Origin: CAWEFA01 sp963851385
GTDB taxonomy: Bacteria > Bacteroidota > Bacteroidia > Bacteroidales > DTGW01
Reading direction: 5' to 3'
NCBI GenBank assembly: GCA_963851385.1
Contig: CAWKPE010000014.1
Span: 76,471-140,470 of the forward strand
DNA: 64,000 nucleotides
Numbering within the stretch: the first letter of the stretch is position 1; each line of letters starts with the position of its first letter. Positions 44,187 through 53,364 of this stretch are shown here, in pieces. Under the pieces are notes generated by a model that was given only the letters and a program-made list of their open reading frames with translations, did not search any database and was not told where the DNA came from. A program made the translations under genes and the position numbers.

Positions 44187-45859
44187 TGTTTTGCATAATA
44201 TTTTGCAGTAAGTTTTTCTCCGGTTGCACGCTTAATCATATCGTTCCATTCGTATTTCATCCCAGGCGCAAAAACATATTTTTTAAGATAATCTCCTACT
44301 TCGGGTTTATTACAAAAACTGACCATATTATAATTTACTTTTATTTTTAAAACACTGTCACATAAATAACAATTCAGTTGCGAAGCGAATAAATCGCCAA
44401 GCAGGTAATTATGGTAATAACATGGAGAAGTAGCGATATGAATTTTCGAAGCCCAATCAGGTTCATTTCTTCCTTCAGGTTTTTTGAGCATCTGGTATTT
44501 TTCAACAAGTGACCACCATAATTTATTTAAATCCTGATCGGGATTGGCATACATACTTTTTTCAAATCTGTACATAACCTGTGCCCAACGGCTAAATACA
44601 AGTTCTTCTAAACGCAGGCTTTTATAGCAATCTGGTGTGATCAGATTTTTTTCCTTTTCTGAAATTCCAATCATATCCTGTATCCATTGCGGATTCTTTG
44701 ATAAACGCCCAAACATCATTGCAATAGCTTCAGTGGTGAATATATGTGCAGGTTGGTATAGCGCGAAAGGCAAATCTTTTCCGAGGTATTTTTCATATAC
44801 CGCATGTCCGAATTCATGCAGCATTGTATTCATCCAGTACTGTTTTGGTTTGATATTGCAAAGCACACGTATGTCTCCTTGAAAATCTATATCCGAACAA
44901 AAAGCATGTTGGCATTTTCCGGGTTTCTCATATAAATCGCTTTTTTGAACAAGATCATTCATAGGCAGGTTAATACCTGCATAATAATCAACTGTCAACT
45001 TTTCAAGATTTTGATTTTTGTAATATTTATCTATGTCAACTTTATAGATTTGAGGAGCTTCCTGGAAAAAACGATTCTGATAATGCCACGGCATTAATTG
45101 TTTAACGCTTATTTTATCTTGTGCTGCAAGGAATGAATCTACAGTAGCTTTAACTTTTGCAAAAGATCCTTTTGTGAGTGAATCCAGTTCGTCGAAAAGT
45201 TCTTCAATTTCTTTAGGATCTTGTTCATTCAAAGAAAGACTCATTTCATGAAAATTATTAAATCCTAATTGTTTTGCAACTTCGTTTCTTTTCTTTACCA
45301 GTGCAATAACATCACTGGCAACAACAGGACCTATTCTTTTATGAGCTTCCCATGCATCCTGTAGTTTTTTATTATCTGTTGAATTAGAGAGAATATCTTC
45401 AATTTCATTATCGGTATATTGTTTGCCATTTATTTCTGCCCTGAAATTATTGTATTTTTGTTCAATGTCAGACTGCATTTCTATAATTTCTTTGAGCAGA
45501 TTTGTGTCGGCTTGATTTTGCAAATATGAATTATAAATTACAACTAATTCCCTGGAAAGTATCGAATCATGAATTTCGTTTGATTTCTTAATTTCCTGTA
45601 ACTTTTTAAATTCTTTATGATTTGAAAGAAATTGAACAAGGTCTTTTTGAAGTTTTTCCACTTTCTTAAAATCTTCTTCCTTACCTGAAATATTAGCATC
45701 CCATGAAGCCAGGTTGGTTTTTACTTCTAAAGGTTTTACAATTAAATCGTAATGGGCAATAAAGGCCTTAAGTTCGTTTTCCATATTTTCACTTTTGTTT
45801 TTGCATGAAACAATTGCCATTGTCAAAATGATGGCCGAAAGTACAAATTTTGTTTTCAT
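44174..45859 (-). CDS. M3-like zinc peptidase lipoprotein
   Basis: The 561-residue protein carries a lipobox (LTMAIVSCKNK, Cys 19) and an almost wholly helical body like M3/M2 gluzincins. The zinc site is MLHEFGHAVYEKY (H348-E-F-G-H352) with the third ligand Glu 377 in HIFTTEAIAMMFG; the 25-residue spacing fits family M3 (oligopeptidases) better than M2 (angiotensin-converting enzyme-like). It probably trims oligopeptides in the periplasm. The gene lies between ligA (one base downstream of its start region on the minus strand) and the ClpP-like operon; the tight spacing to ligA suggests cotranscription. Confidence 0.85.
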   Translation of the reverse strand: MKTKFVLSAIILTMAIVSCKNKSENMENELKAFIAHYDLIVKPLEVKTNLASWDANISGKEEDFKKVEKLQKDLVQFLSNHKEFKKLQEIKKSNEIHDSILSRELVVIYNSYLQNQADTNLLKEIIEMQSDIEQKYNNFRAEINGKQYTDNEIEDILSNSTDNKKLQDAWEAHKRIGPVVASDVIALVKKRNEVAKQLGFNNFHEMSLSLNEQDPKEIEELFDELDSLTKGSFAKVKATVDSFLAAQDKISVKQLMPWHYQNRFFQEAPQIYKVDIDKYYKNQNLEKLTVDYYAGINLPMNDLVQKSDLYEKPGKCQHAFCSDIDFQGDIRVLCNIKPKQYWMNTMLHEFGHAVYEKYLGKDLPFALYQPAHIFTTEAIAMMFGRLSKNPQWIQDMIGISEKEKNLITPDCYKSLRLEELVFSRWAQVMYRFEKSMYANPDQDLNKLWWSLVEKYQMLKKPEGRNEPDWASKIHIATSPCYYHNYLLGDLFASQLNCYLCDSVLKIKVNYNMVSFCNKPEVGDYLKKYVFAPGMKYEWNDMIKRATGEKLTAKYYAKQFVE

Positions 45860-45860
45860 A

Positions 45861-48416
45861 TTAAGATTTTTTTTGGTTCTGCTTAATCAATTCCATAAAT
45901 TCATCTTCACTAATAATTTTAATTTCCAGTTCCTGAGCTTTTTTTAGTTTGGCCGGTCCCATATTTTCTCCTGCAACTACAAGATCAATTTTGGCAGAAA
46001 TACTTGAAACATACCTGCCTCCGTTCTGTTCAATAGTTTTAATAATACTATCGCGACTAAAATTTTTAAAAGTTCCTGAGGCAATTATGGCCAAACCGTT
46101 CAATGGACCACTTAATGGCTTCAATTGTTTTTCATCAAGTGACATCTGCAATCCAGAGGTTCGAAGCCGTTCAACTATCTGCCTGTTATCTTTATCAGAA
46201 AAATATTGAACAATACTATTAGCCATTACTTCGCCTATTTCATGAACACCGGCAAGTTGCTCAACATTAGCCGACATCAGCGCATCTATATCCCGGAAAG
46301 CTTTTGCTAGCTTTTTAGCAGCTACTTCTCCAATGTTGCGTATACCCATAGCAAATAAAACACGCTCAAAGGGTACTTGTTTAGAAGCTTCAATACCATT
46401 CAACATATTTTCAATAGTTTTTGATTCAAAACTAACGGTGCTAAGAGTATTCAAGCGTTTCAAAAAATTTGCCTCGTCTTTGATAAAATGAACTATTGCA
46501 TAAATTGTACTATCCGAAATGCCTTCTATCTTTGACAATTCCTGCATAGTGGTTTTGGAAAAATAATAAATTTTTTTATAATGATCAGCAAGCTTAAACG
46601 CTACATTTTTATCAACACCTGGAATGTTGAACGAATTAATTATGGTATCGAGAGAAATAAACTCATTAATAATACTTGTTTCGGTTGAATTAAAAAGATC
46701 GACTGGACGTGAGAGAAGTCTTTCAAGAAAGTTGTGTTTCTTTTTTATAGAAGTAACTATTTTCCTTGCTTTGGAATGTTCAATTTCTAATATTTTTGCC
46801 AGCTGGTTTTCATTTGACAATAAAAGCATTCCTGGATCGCAGTTTTGGGTTGCCAGTGTTTCAGCCATTTTCACGTTTACGCCTTCAAGTAACGCGTACA
46901 GGTAACGGGCATAATCAATTTGTTCTGTCACTCCAGGATAATCATCTACTAACCATTCCAAACCTGTTAATTCAGATACCCTCATGGGCAGCGCATACAA
47001 ATCAGCACAATTTCTCACAAAACCTTTTTCAAAAAGAATTTCAATTTTTCCTTCACCCAGACTTTCAATGTTCATGGCTTTGCGGGAGATGAAATGTTCA
47101 ATTTTCCCTTTTATCTGAGGCGGACAACCTTTTTCATTCGGGCAGAAATGGCGTGCTTCACCTACTGCACGCTGAAGTTTTGTTTTGCATTCAGGGCAAT
47201 GATCAATGAATTCGACTTTCCTGGCGTCCTTAGGACGTTGTGATGTATTTACACCTACAATTTTAGGAATTATTTCACCTCCTTTTTCTACATAAACAAA
47301 ATCGTCGTAATGAAGATCGAGCATTGCAATCTGGTCTGCATTATGCAAAGTGGCTCTTTTAACCATTGTACCGGCCAGTTGTACTGGCCGCAAATTTGCA
47401 ACTGGAGTAATGGTTCCGGTGCGACCAACCTGGAAAGAAACCGAAAGCAAATTTGTAGTCACTTGTTCAGCTTTGAATTTATATGCTATGGCCCAACGTG
47501 GAGACTTTGCTGTAAAACCTAACTGTTGCTGCTGAATAAGAGAATCAACTTTTATGACAATGCCATCAATATCGAAAGGAAGATATTCGCGTGACTTGTC
47601 CCAGTAATGAATAAATGCCAATACTTCATCAATAGAATTGCACTTCTTTGTATATTCAGGTATTTTGAAACCCCATTTACGGGCAAGAATAAGACTTTCA
47701 TAATGTGATTTTGCAATACTTTTTTCAGACAAAAAATAATAAAGGAAACAATCAAGGTTTCTTTTAGCCACTTCAGATGATTTCTGAAGTTTTAAAGTTC
47801 CGGCTGCAGCATTACGGGGATTCGCGAAAAGTTCTTCGCCAATTCTCACCCTTTCCTCATTCATCTTGTCAAATGCCTGATGAGGCAATATTATCTCTCC
47901 ACGAATTTCAAATTCATCGGGTACATCCGGATCCGTGAGCAACAATGGAATAGACTTAATAGTTCGAACGTTTGCAGTAACATCGTCGCCTTTTTCCCCG
48001 TCACCCCGGGTTAGTGCATAAGCTAGTCTTCCTTTAATATAGGTCAAACTAATAGAAGCACCATCGTATTTTAATTCGCACACGTAGGAGTATGGCAGGC
48101 CTTCCAGGCCTTTTGCAACACGTGTATCAAAATCCTTAAGTTCTTCTTCCGAATAAGTGTTTCCAAGAGAAAGCATAGGGTATTTGTGCTCAAGTTGAAC
48201 AAATTCGTTTTTCAAATCACTGCCTATTCTTTGCGAAGGAGAATTTTCATCTTGGAATTCAGGGTTTTCTTGTTCTAGCTTTTCAAGTTCTTTCAATAAC
48301 CGGTCATATTCAAAATCGCTTATTACAGGCTTGTTCAGGACATAATAATTATGATTATGCTGTTCAATTTCTTTTCTTAAAAGGTCAATTCTTTGCTTTA
48401 TGGCCTCTTTATTCAT
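45861..48416 (-). CDS. ligA: NAD-dependent DNA ligase LigA with an enlarged helix-hairpin-helix region
   Basis: LigA seals nicks using NAD+. All core parts are present: the Ia domain, adenylation Lys 116 in CELKYDGASISL, the OB fold, four zinc Cys (C407, C410, C425, C431), HhH and a C-terminal BRCT domain (NGLAIIASGTFKNFSRD). At 851 residues it is about 180 longer than usual. The extra sequence (~488-663) lies between ELTGLEW and ENMLNGIEASKQVPFERVLF and looks like two degenerate copies of the HhH domain: YARYLYALLEGVNVKMAETL..., then FNIPGVDKNVAFKLADHYKK...IEGISDSTI. ATG at 48416 is preferred to an in-frame TTG two codons upstream. It looks functional. Confidence 0.95.
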   Translation of the reverse strand: MNKEAIKQRIDLLRKEIEQHNHNYYVLNKPVISDFEYDRLLKELEKLEQENPEFQDENSPSQRIGSDLKNEFVQLEHKYPMLSLGNTYSEEELKDFDTRVAKGLEGLPYSYVCELKYDGASISLTYIKGRLAYALTRGDGEKGDDVTANVRTIKSIPLLLTDPDVPDEFEIRGEIILPHQAFDKMNEERVRIGEELFANPRNAAAGTLKLQKSSEVAKRNLDCFLYYFLSEKSIAKSHYESLILARKWGFKIPEYTKKCNSIDEVLAFIHYWDKSREYLPFDIDGIVIKVDSLIQQQQLGFTAKSPRWAIAYKFKAEQVTTNLLSVSFQVGRTGTITPVANLRPVQLAGTMVKRATLHNADQIAMLDLHYDDFVYVEKGGEIIPKIVGVNTSQRPKDARKVEFIDHCPECKTKLQRAVGEARHFCPNEKGCPPQIKGKIEHFISRKAMNIESLGEGKIEILFEKGFVRNCADLYALPMRVSELTGLEWLVDDYPGVTEQIDYARYLYALLEGVNVKMAETLATQNCDPGMLLLSNENQLAKILEIEHSKARKIVTSIKKKHNFLERLLSRPVDLFNSTETSIINEFISLDTIINSFNIPGVDKNVAFKLADHYKKIYYFSKTTMQELSKIEGISDSTIYAIVHFIKDEANFLKRLNTLSTVSFESKTIENMLNGIEASKQVPFERVLFAMGIRNIGEVAAKKLAKAFRDIDALMSANVEQLAGVHEIGEVMANSIVQYFSDKDNRQIVERLRTSGLQMSLDEKQLKPLSGPLNGLAIIASGTFKNFSRDSIIKTIEQNGGRYVSSISAKIDLVVAGENMGPAKLKKAQELEIKIISEDEFMELIKQNQKKS

Positions 48417-48422
48417 TGACAA

Positions 48423-48739
48423 TGATTTTAACGTAAAGATATAGAAAATAGAAGAATGGGTAACGATTGAGAATACCTTTTTGTAATTGCAGTGGTTTTT
48501 ATTTGATTACAAAAACTAAGGATTAAAGGCAATACATGCTGCATTTAATAAGGCTGAATTAATTATATTTTTAATGTCACTCACATTGTATATCGCCAAA
48601 AAGTACGTTAGACTCATGCCGGCCTGCTCTTAAGAGTTTGTTTGGTTTAACGTGGAATTGTTATGCAACCTGCTACCGGATAAATTCGTAAAAATCTTTA
48701 ACAAACCTAAAAAACCTGATAACCTAAAAGGAGGAGAAA
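48423..48739. other. Intergenic gap with no recognised feature
   Basis: The 317 bases between the divergent ligA and the 48740 gene contain a small palindrome (CTCTTAAGAG, 48629-48638) and nothing I recognise. A strong Shine-Dalgarno (AAAGGAGG, 48727-48734) lies 5 bases before the ATG at 48740. This is notable because Bacteroidota often lack one. Confidence 0.5.
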
Positions 48740-49252
48740 ATGGATAAAAAGTATCTTTTATATGTTACTATTATAATATCTGCAATTATCATAATAAATG
48801 TTACTACTGCCGCAGATAAAGGGATAAAAACAATTTCTCAAAAACAAAAAATCGTCAATGGATTTAAAGAATCCGGTCAAATAAAAAAAGCTGATTCAAG
48901 CTCAATAATATTTGTTATTCCTCCTGTAAAATGCGGAAGTATTTCATGGAAGGATCCAATTATCTCAAATTGGCTTGCTAAGTATTGTGCAGATAAGTGT
49001 TCAGATTCTGTTTCTTCCGGATATAAGTTTTCAGGACGCATTTCAAATTCTGATAAAAGCTGCAGCTTAAAAGTAATTATTAAAACAGACGGGGAATATG
49101 CACAACCTGTCAGATTTAATCCTGATAATGGCACATTTGATGGAAAAGTTTATTTTGATAAGTCTAATCGCATGGATACTCATATAAAAGTCATGCTAAG
49201 AGACAGCAATAATATTACTTTGCAAACATTTGTTATTGCACTCACAGAATAA
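48740..49252 (+). CDS. Secreted protein of unknown function
   Basis: The 170-residue protein opens with a signal peptide (MDKKYLLYVTIIISAIIIINVTTA) and a ~30-residue polar region. A ~110-residue domain follows with four Cys (PPVKCGS, KYCADKCSD, KSCSLKV), a beta-rich strand pattern (YKFSGRIS, SLKVIIKTDG, FDGKVYFD, HIKVMLRDSN) and a hydrophobic end. It suggests a small disulphide-stabilised beta-sandwich in the periplasm or outside. I do not recognise a family. It is monocistronic, with a strong ribosome-binding site. Confidence 0.7.
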   Translation: MDKKYLLYVTIIISAIIIINVTTAADKGIKTISQKQKIVNGFKESGQIKKADSSSIIFVIPPVKCGSISWKDPIISNWLAKYCADKCSDSVSSGYKFSGRISNSDKSCSLKVIIKTDGEYAQPVRFNPDNGTFDGKVYFDKSNRMDTHIKVMLRDSNNITLQTFVIALTE

Positions 49253-49497
49253 AGCGTTATAGATAAATTTATTTAAACAATTTGACATAATAAAGTTACA
49301 TAAAAGCATATTCGCAAGTGCATACAACTTTTTCTACTTATGTTTTTCGCTCATTGTTTGCTTCCTCACAAATCAATTCTAAATATAGTTTTTAAAGGAT
49401 AAATTTTGTAAATTTGGTTTGATGATAGACTAAACGCCATTCTTCTCATTTCTCTTACAAAAGATTTGCTTCTTAAGTTTAACAAAATAAATTACAA

Positions 49498-50022
49498 ATG
49501 AAATCAATACATAATCATTTTTGTATTTGCTTAATTATTGTTTTTTTATTTGATTTAAAAAATGAATGTTACGCACAACGTTCATTTGATGCATCTGCCG
49601 GCATAGGAGTGTTGGAATTAATAAATGCTGGAGTGCGCTATCAACTAAATAATAATATGCAAATAGGTCTGAAATTAGGTACATTCCCGACAAATAATGA
49701 AAGTATTATTTCAATATCCGGTAATGCCTATTATCATTTCGTGGGGAATTCAAAATTATCAAATCAACCTCCCTGGTACGGAAAAGTTGGTATTAATTAC
49801 TTAAAAGGTGAAAGTGACAATCTACTTGAAAAATATTTATTTTTCGACTTGCGATTGGGCAGAGACATAAATATTACAGAAAAATTGGGGATGAAGATAG
49901 ATGCAGGAATTGGCATTAAAATAAAAAGAATTTATGAACAAAAGATTCCGTCTGGTTGGAATTTTAATTTTGATATTCCACTTATTCCTTGTATAGGGAT
50001 AGAGGTATTTGGCAGAATATAA
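49498..50022 (+). CDS. Exported beta-strand-rich protein, possibly outer-membrane barrel
   Basis: The 174-residue protein has a signal peptide (ending KNECYAQ) and alternating amphipathic strands ending each other in short turns (ASAGIGVLELINAGVRYQL, MQIGLKLGTFP, YHFVGN, YGKVGINYLKG, LFFDLRLGRDI, MKIDAGIGIKIKR) with a final aromatic-poor IPCIGIEVFGRI. This is the pattern of a small outer-membrane beta-barrel. No specific family is recognised. A hairpin follows at 50066-50094. Confidence 0.65.
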   Translation: MKSIHNHFCICLIIVFLFDLKNECYAQRSFDASAGIGVLELINAGVRYQLNNNMQIGLKLGTFPTNNESIISISGNAYYHFVGNSKLSNQPPWYGKVGINYLKGESDNLLEKYLFFDLRLGRDINITEKLGMKIDAGIGIKIKRIYEQKIPSGWNFNFDIPLIPCIGIEVFGRI

Positions 50023-50065
50023 ACTAAAAGATACAATGTCGTTTAGTTATGAAAATACTGCTTAA

Positions 50066-50094
50066 GGTCATATTTCAACAGGCTCAATATGACC
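50066..50094. terminator. 9-bp hairpin after the small barrel gene
   Basis: GGTCATATT (50066-50074) and AATATGACC (50086-50094) are perfect inverted copies with an 11-base loop, about 45 bases after the stop at 50022. There is no U-run, so the terminator call is tentative. Confidence 0.35.
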
Positions 50095-50210
50095 AGTGCC
50101 AACGTCACCATGAGCCCGAAAATTGTCGTGAGGTGTGATTAATGCTTAAGTAAACAGCATTGATAATTAATTTCTAATCTCGTACATTTGTATCCGGTTT
50201 ATATGAATTT

Positions 50211-51317
50211 ATGTACCTTCAAAAACTTTCATTGGTCAATTTCAAAAATTACGAACAGGCTGAATTGTCTTTTTCCAGTAAAATAAACTGTTTCGTGGGT
50301 AATAATGGAGTAGGCAAAACTAATCTTTTAGATGCCATTCATTATCTTTCTCTTTGTAAATCTTATTTTAATAATATTGACAGCCAGAATATAAGGCATG
50401 GAACAGATTTTTTCGTAATCCAGGGAAATTACCAAATAAATAATATTGAAGAAGAAATTTATTGTGGCTTTAAACGTAATAGTCGCAAGGTTTTTAAGCG
50501 TAATAAAAAAGAATACGAACGATTGGCCGATCACATTGGTTTTATCCCGGCTGTAATAATTACTCCATCTGATAACAATCTTATATCTGAAGGAAGTGAA
50601 GAACGCAGAAAGCTCATTGATTCTATTATTTCGCAATACGATAAGTTGTACCTTGATGATATCATTCATTACAACCGGGTATTGATGCAGCGAAATAAAG
50701 TATTGAAAGAATTTGCTGATACCGGTCGCTTCGATGCAGATATGCTTGATGTTTATTCGGATCAGCTCTCAGGTTATGGTGAAAGGATTTTTCAAAAACG
50801 GCAGGAGTTCATTATTTCGTTCAAACCTGTGTTTCAAAAATACTACCAGGTGATTGCAGGCGAAAATGAAGTAGTTGAATTAAATTACCAGTCGCAGTTG
50901 CAGAATAAAAATTTGCGGCAACTATTAATTGAAAATCAAAATAAGGACAGGATTCTGGAATACACTTCTGTAGGTATACATAAAGATGATTTAATTTTTT
51001 TACTTGGGAATCATCCGGTTAAAAAGGTTGCTTCACAGGGACAACAAAAAACATACGTTGTTGCTTTAAAATTAGCAGAGTTTGATTTTATCGAAAAAAT
51101 TAGCGGAACAAAACCTTTACTTCTTCTCGATGATATATTTGACAAATTTGATCCAGCCAGGGTAAAGCAGATTATCCATTTAGCTTCTGACGAACATTTT
51201 GGACAAATATTTATAACCGATACAGAGATTAACCGCATCAAAAAAGTCCTTAAAGAAATCTCTTACGATCACAGTATTTTTATTGTGGAAGAAGGGGAAA
51301 TAAGGAAGAAAGAATAA
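50211..51317 (+). CDS. recF: DNA replication and repair protein RecF
   Basis: RecF is an SMC-like ATPase that, with RecO and RecR, loads RecA at gaps. The 368-residue protein shows the family start MYLQKLSLVNFKNYEQAEL, Walker A VGNNGVGKTNLLDAIHYL (residues 29-46), the block VIITPSDNNLISEGSEERRKLID, the signature VASQGQQKTYVVALKLAEF and Walker B PLLLLDDIFDKFD followed by FITDTE. Length and motif order are normal. It starts with ATG at 50211. In many Bacteroidota a DUF721 gene lies next to recF; here the DUF721 gene is 7 kb away. Confidence 0.96.
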   Translation: MYLQKLSLVNFKNYEQAELSFSSKINCFVGNNGVGKTNLLDAIHYLSLCKSYFNNIDSQNIRHGTDFFVIQGNYQINNIEEEIYCGFKRNSRKVFKRNKKEYERLADHIGFIPAVIITPSDNNLISEGSEERRKLIDSIISQYDKLYLDDIIHYNRVLMQRNKVLKEFADTGRFDADMLDVYSDQLSGYGERIFQKRQEFIISFKPVFQKYYQVIAGENEVVELNYQSQLQNKNLRQLLIENQNKDRILEYTSVGIHKDDLIFLLGNHPVKKVASQGQQKTYVVALKLAEFDFIEKISGTKPLLLLDDIFDKFDPARVKQIIHLASDEHFGQIFITDTEINRIKKVLKEISYDHSIFIVEEGEIRKKE

Positions 51318-51437
51318 AATGATAATCGTTAAAGAGAATATCGAATATCGAATATCGAACAAGAAATTATGAAATACGAAGTATTTGATGCATTTCATAA
51401 TTCGACATTCGGTGTTACTTGTTCATCATTCTTTTGA

Positions 51438-52631
51438 TTATTCTACCAGCATCAATCCAGGGTGATCGCCAGTAATGCTGTGTCCGCCATGTGAAGTTAC
51501 AAGAAACGTATTTTCAATTCCAACCATTCCAACTCCTTTAATTCCTTTCTTGGGTTCAAGTGCAATAGCAATTCCTTTCTGTAATGGTTCATCAAAACCC
51601 TGTGCAATAACTGGTATTTCATCAATCGTAAGACCTATGCCATGACCTAAGAATTTCACTTTCCTGTTTCCAAATCCCATAAAATTATTTTGAAATTCAG
51701 GACTTAATTTATTCATAACAGTCTCATAAATCTGTGAAGGAACAGCTCCGGGTTTCAGCATTACGGCCATTTCATTTTGAATGGCCACGCACTGATAGTG
51801 AATTTCTATTACTTCATTCGGCAAAGATTTGCCGAACATATATGTCATAGTTTTATCGGTATGATAACCTTCTATGCCGCAACCTATATCTACAAATACC
51901 AAATCTCCTTTTTTTAGTTTTCTATCTTTGCTTCCAAAGAATGGAACAGCAGGACTAAATCCGCGATTACCACCGGGACCATTAAAATATGTAGGATAAA
52001 TTGAATTTTCTCCAAAACCAATCTGGCCAATGCCCATTTCTGTATCATGCATGCTAAAACGGACAAGTCCCTGGTGCCCTTCAGCAACCATCATCGAATA
52101 TAGTTTAATGGTAAATTCCAATTCATTTATGCCTTCCTGAAGAATTGTTGGAACTAATTCTTCAAGAATGCGCCTGTGAATTTTGCCGGATTGTTTCATT
52201 AAGTTAAGTTCAAAAGGGCTTTTAATTGCCCTTGTCCATGCAATTTGCATGTCGAGGGATTTGACAGTTGAAAACGGAAAATATTTTTGAAACCGTTGTA
52301 GCAATGCTATTGGCAATATTTCTGTTTCCAAGTAAACTGTTTCGGGCAGTTTTCCAATTACAGAAGCAGCATCACGGAAACTATCCATTTGTTTAATATT
52401 TGGGAAAAGAGATTCATCAATTGCTCGCTCATAACTACGGCGAACCCAAAAAGTTGCTTCATCGTCCCGGGGGATGAACAGCATGCCATCCTGCATAGTA
52501 CCTGTAAAGTAATATTGGTTTATTTTACTAAAAAAAACTGCTATTTCCCAATCCGGATTCGACTTATCTATTTGATTTCTGAAACGGATCATTCGATCCT
52601 GCAATTCTGATAAAGGAACTTTTGAAAACAT
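51438..52631 (-). CDS. M24-family metallopeptidase (Xaa-Pro aminopeptidase-like)
   Basis: The 397-residue protein has a creatinase/prolidase N-terminal domain (residues ~1-135) and an M24 pita-bread catalytic domain. Metal ligands are visible: first Asp in DLVFVDIGCG, second in GYHTDKTMTYMFG, His in GHGIGLTIDEIPVI, Glu in IALEPKKG and the last Glu in VGIENTFLV. This matches aminopeptidase P or Xaa-Pro dipeptidase families, which cleave N-terminal X-Pro bonds. No signal peptide, so cytosolic. It is convergent with recF. Exact substrate (dipeptidase or aminopeptidase) is not resolvable. Confidence 0.92.
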   Translation of the reverse strand: MFSKVPLSELQDRMIRFRNQIDKSNPDWEIAVFFSKINQYYFTGTMQDGMLFIPRDDEATFWVRRSYERAIDESLFPNIKQMDSFRDAASVIGKLPETVYLETEILPIALLQRFQKYFPFSTVKSLDMQIAWTRAIKSPFELNLMKQSGKIHRRILEELVPTILQEGINELEFTIKLYSMMVAEGHQGLVRFSMHDTEMGIGQIGFGENSIYPTYFNGPGGNRGFSPAVPFFGSKDRKLKKGDLVFVDIGCGIEGYHTDKTMTYMFGKSLPNEVIEIHYQCVAIQNEMAVMLKPGAVPSQIYETVMNKLSPEFQNNFMGFGNRKVKFLGHGIGLTIDEIPVIAQGFDEPLQKGIAIALEPKKGIKGVGMVGIENTFLVTSHGGHSITGDHPGLMLVE

Positions 52632-52685
52632 AGAGTATACCTAAAGTATTAATGAAATTAAAAATTTACTTACTTACATTTAAAA

Positions 52686-52931
52686 CTATTTAATCATTTT
52701 ATCATATTCATCATGCGTACAAATCCAGATATAATCATTCTTATCTTCAATTGCAAGTGCTCTGTAAAATAATCCTATTCTTATTGACCAAAATTTTCCA
52801 ATTTTTTTTAATTGCAATGATGGATGATGATGGTTATCTTTAAGAAGTTTAAAATTTTCTTTGGAAAGTTTTTGAACGGAATGTGGAAGTTTATTATAAA
52901 GTTTCCAAAACCTTTTGGTTGTTTTGTGCAT
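52686..52931 (-). CDS. RelE/ParE-family toxin
   Basis: The frame opens at 52970 but the start MHKTTKRFWKLYNKLP at 52931 (81 residues) is the usual N-terminus of this toxin group. The RelE/ParE-fold signature is clear: helix KLPHSVQKLSKENFKLLK, the strand turn PSLQLKKIGKFWSIRIGLFYRALA and the ending WICTHDEYDKMI. RelE-type toxins are ribosome-dependent mRNA interferases; the ParE-type instead target gyrase, and the branch is not settled here. A 66-residue gene upstream is its likely antitoxin. The order is antitoxin then toxin. Confidence 0.83.
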   Translation of the reverse strand: MHKTTKRFWKLYNKLPHSVQKLSKENFKLLKDNHHHPSLQLKKIGKFWSIRIGLFYRALAIEDKNDYIWICTHDEYDKMIK

Positions 52932-53066
52932 TTTTATTAATAATTTTTCCAAAAATACTCTATCCTTCAAACATTATTTATATACTTAAATAGACAAGCC
53001 AAAGTATTTTTAGGAAATATTTAATATTTTCAGAAATTTTATAAATAGTGTTTGGTTTGTATATAT

Positions 53067-53264
53067 TTAAATTGTCTTCAGGTTGCCTTTTTTCTTATCT
53101 TCAAAAGCTTCGTTAAAAAGAAAGTCAAGTTTGCGAGCATTAGAATCTTGTTCTATTTGTTTATCCCACTTTTTCCAGTCTCTTTCTAAAAACCAATTTC
53201 TTAATTTATTGAAATCATTTTCAGAAAGAGAATTGATAATAGATTTTATTTCATTTATACTCAT
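53067..53264 (-). CDS. Putative antitoxin partner of the RelE-like toxin
   Basis: The 65-residue product (MSINEIKSIINSLSENDFNKLRNWF...) begins with a helical EIKSIINSLSENDFNKLRNWFLER region typical of small antitoxins paired with this toxin group, followed by a polar, Lys/Asp-rich tail that likely wraps the toxin. No DNA-binding domain is obvious, so autorepression may need the complex. The gap to the toxin is about 135 bases to its preferred start, longer than usual for such pairs. Confidence 0.7.
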   Translation of the reverse strand: MSINEIKSIINSLSENDFNKLRNWFLERDWKKWDKQIEQDSNARKLDFLFNEAFEDKKKGNLKTI

Positions 53265-53364
53265 CAAGTGCGGTTATTATATGTTATGTTGATGACAAAA
53301 TTAATTAAATTTTAAAAACTTTTTATCAGTATAAGATAATCTATTTCTACATCTTGGTGTGAAA

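Noticed and set aside
44174..45859. Assignment to family M2 (angiotensin-converting enzyme-like)
   Set aside because: The H352 to E377 spacing of 25 and the HEFGH motif fit M3 better; the exact subfamily is left open.
49101..49120. A further REP copy (AACCTGTCAGATTT)
   Set aside because: It has a mismatch, lacks the full 15-mer and lies in coding sequence; probably chance.
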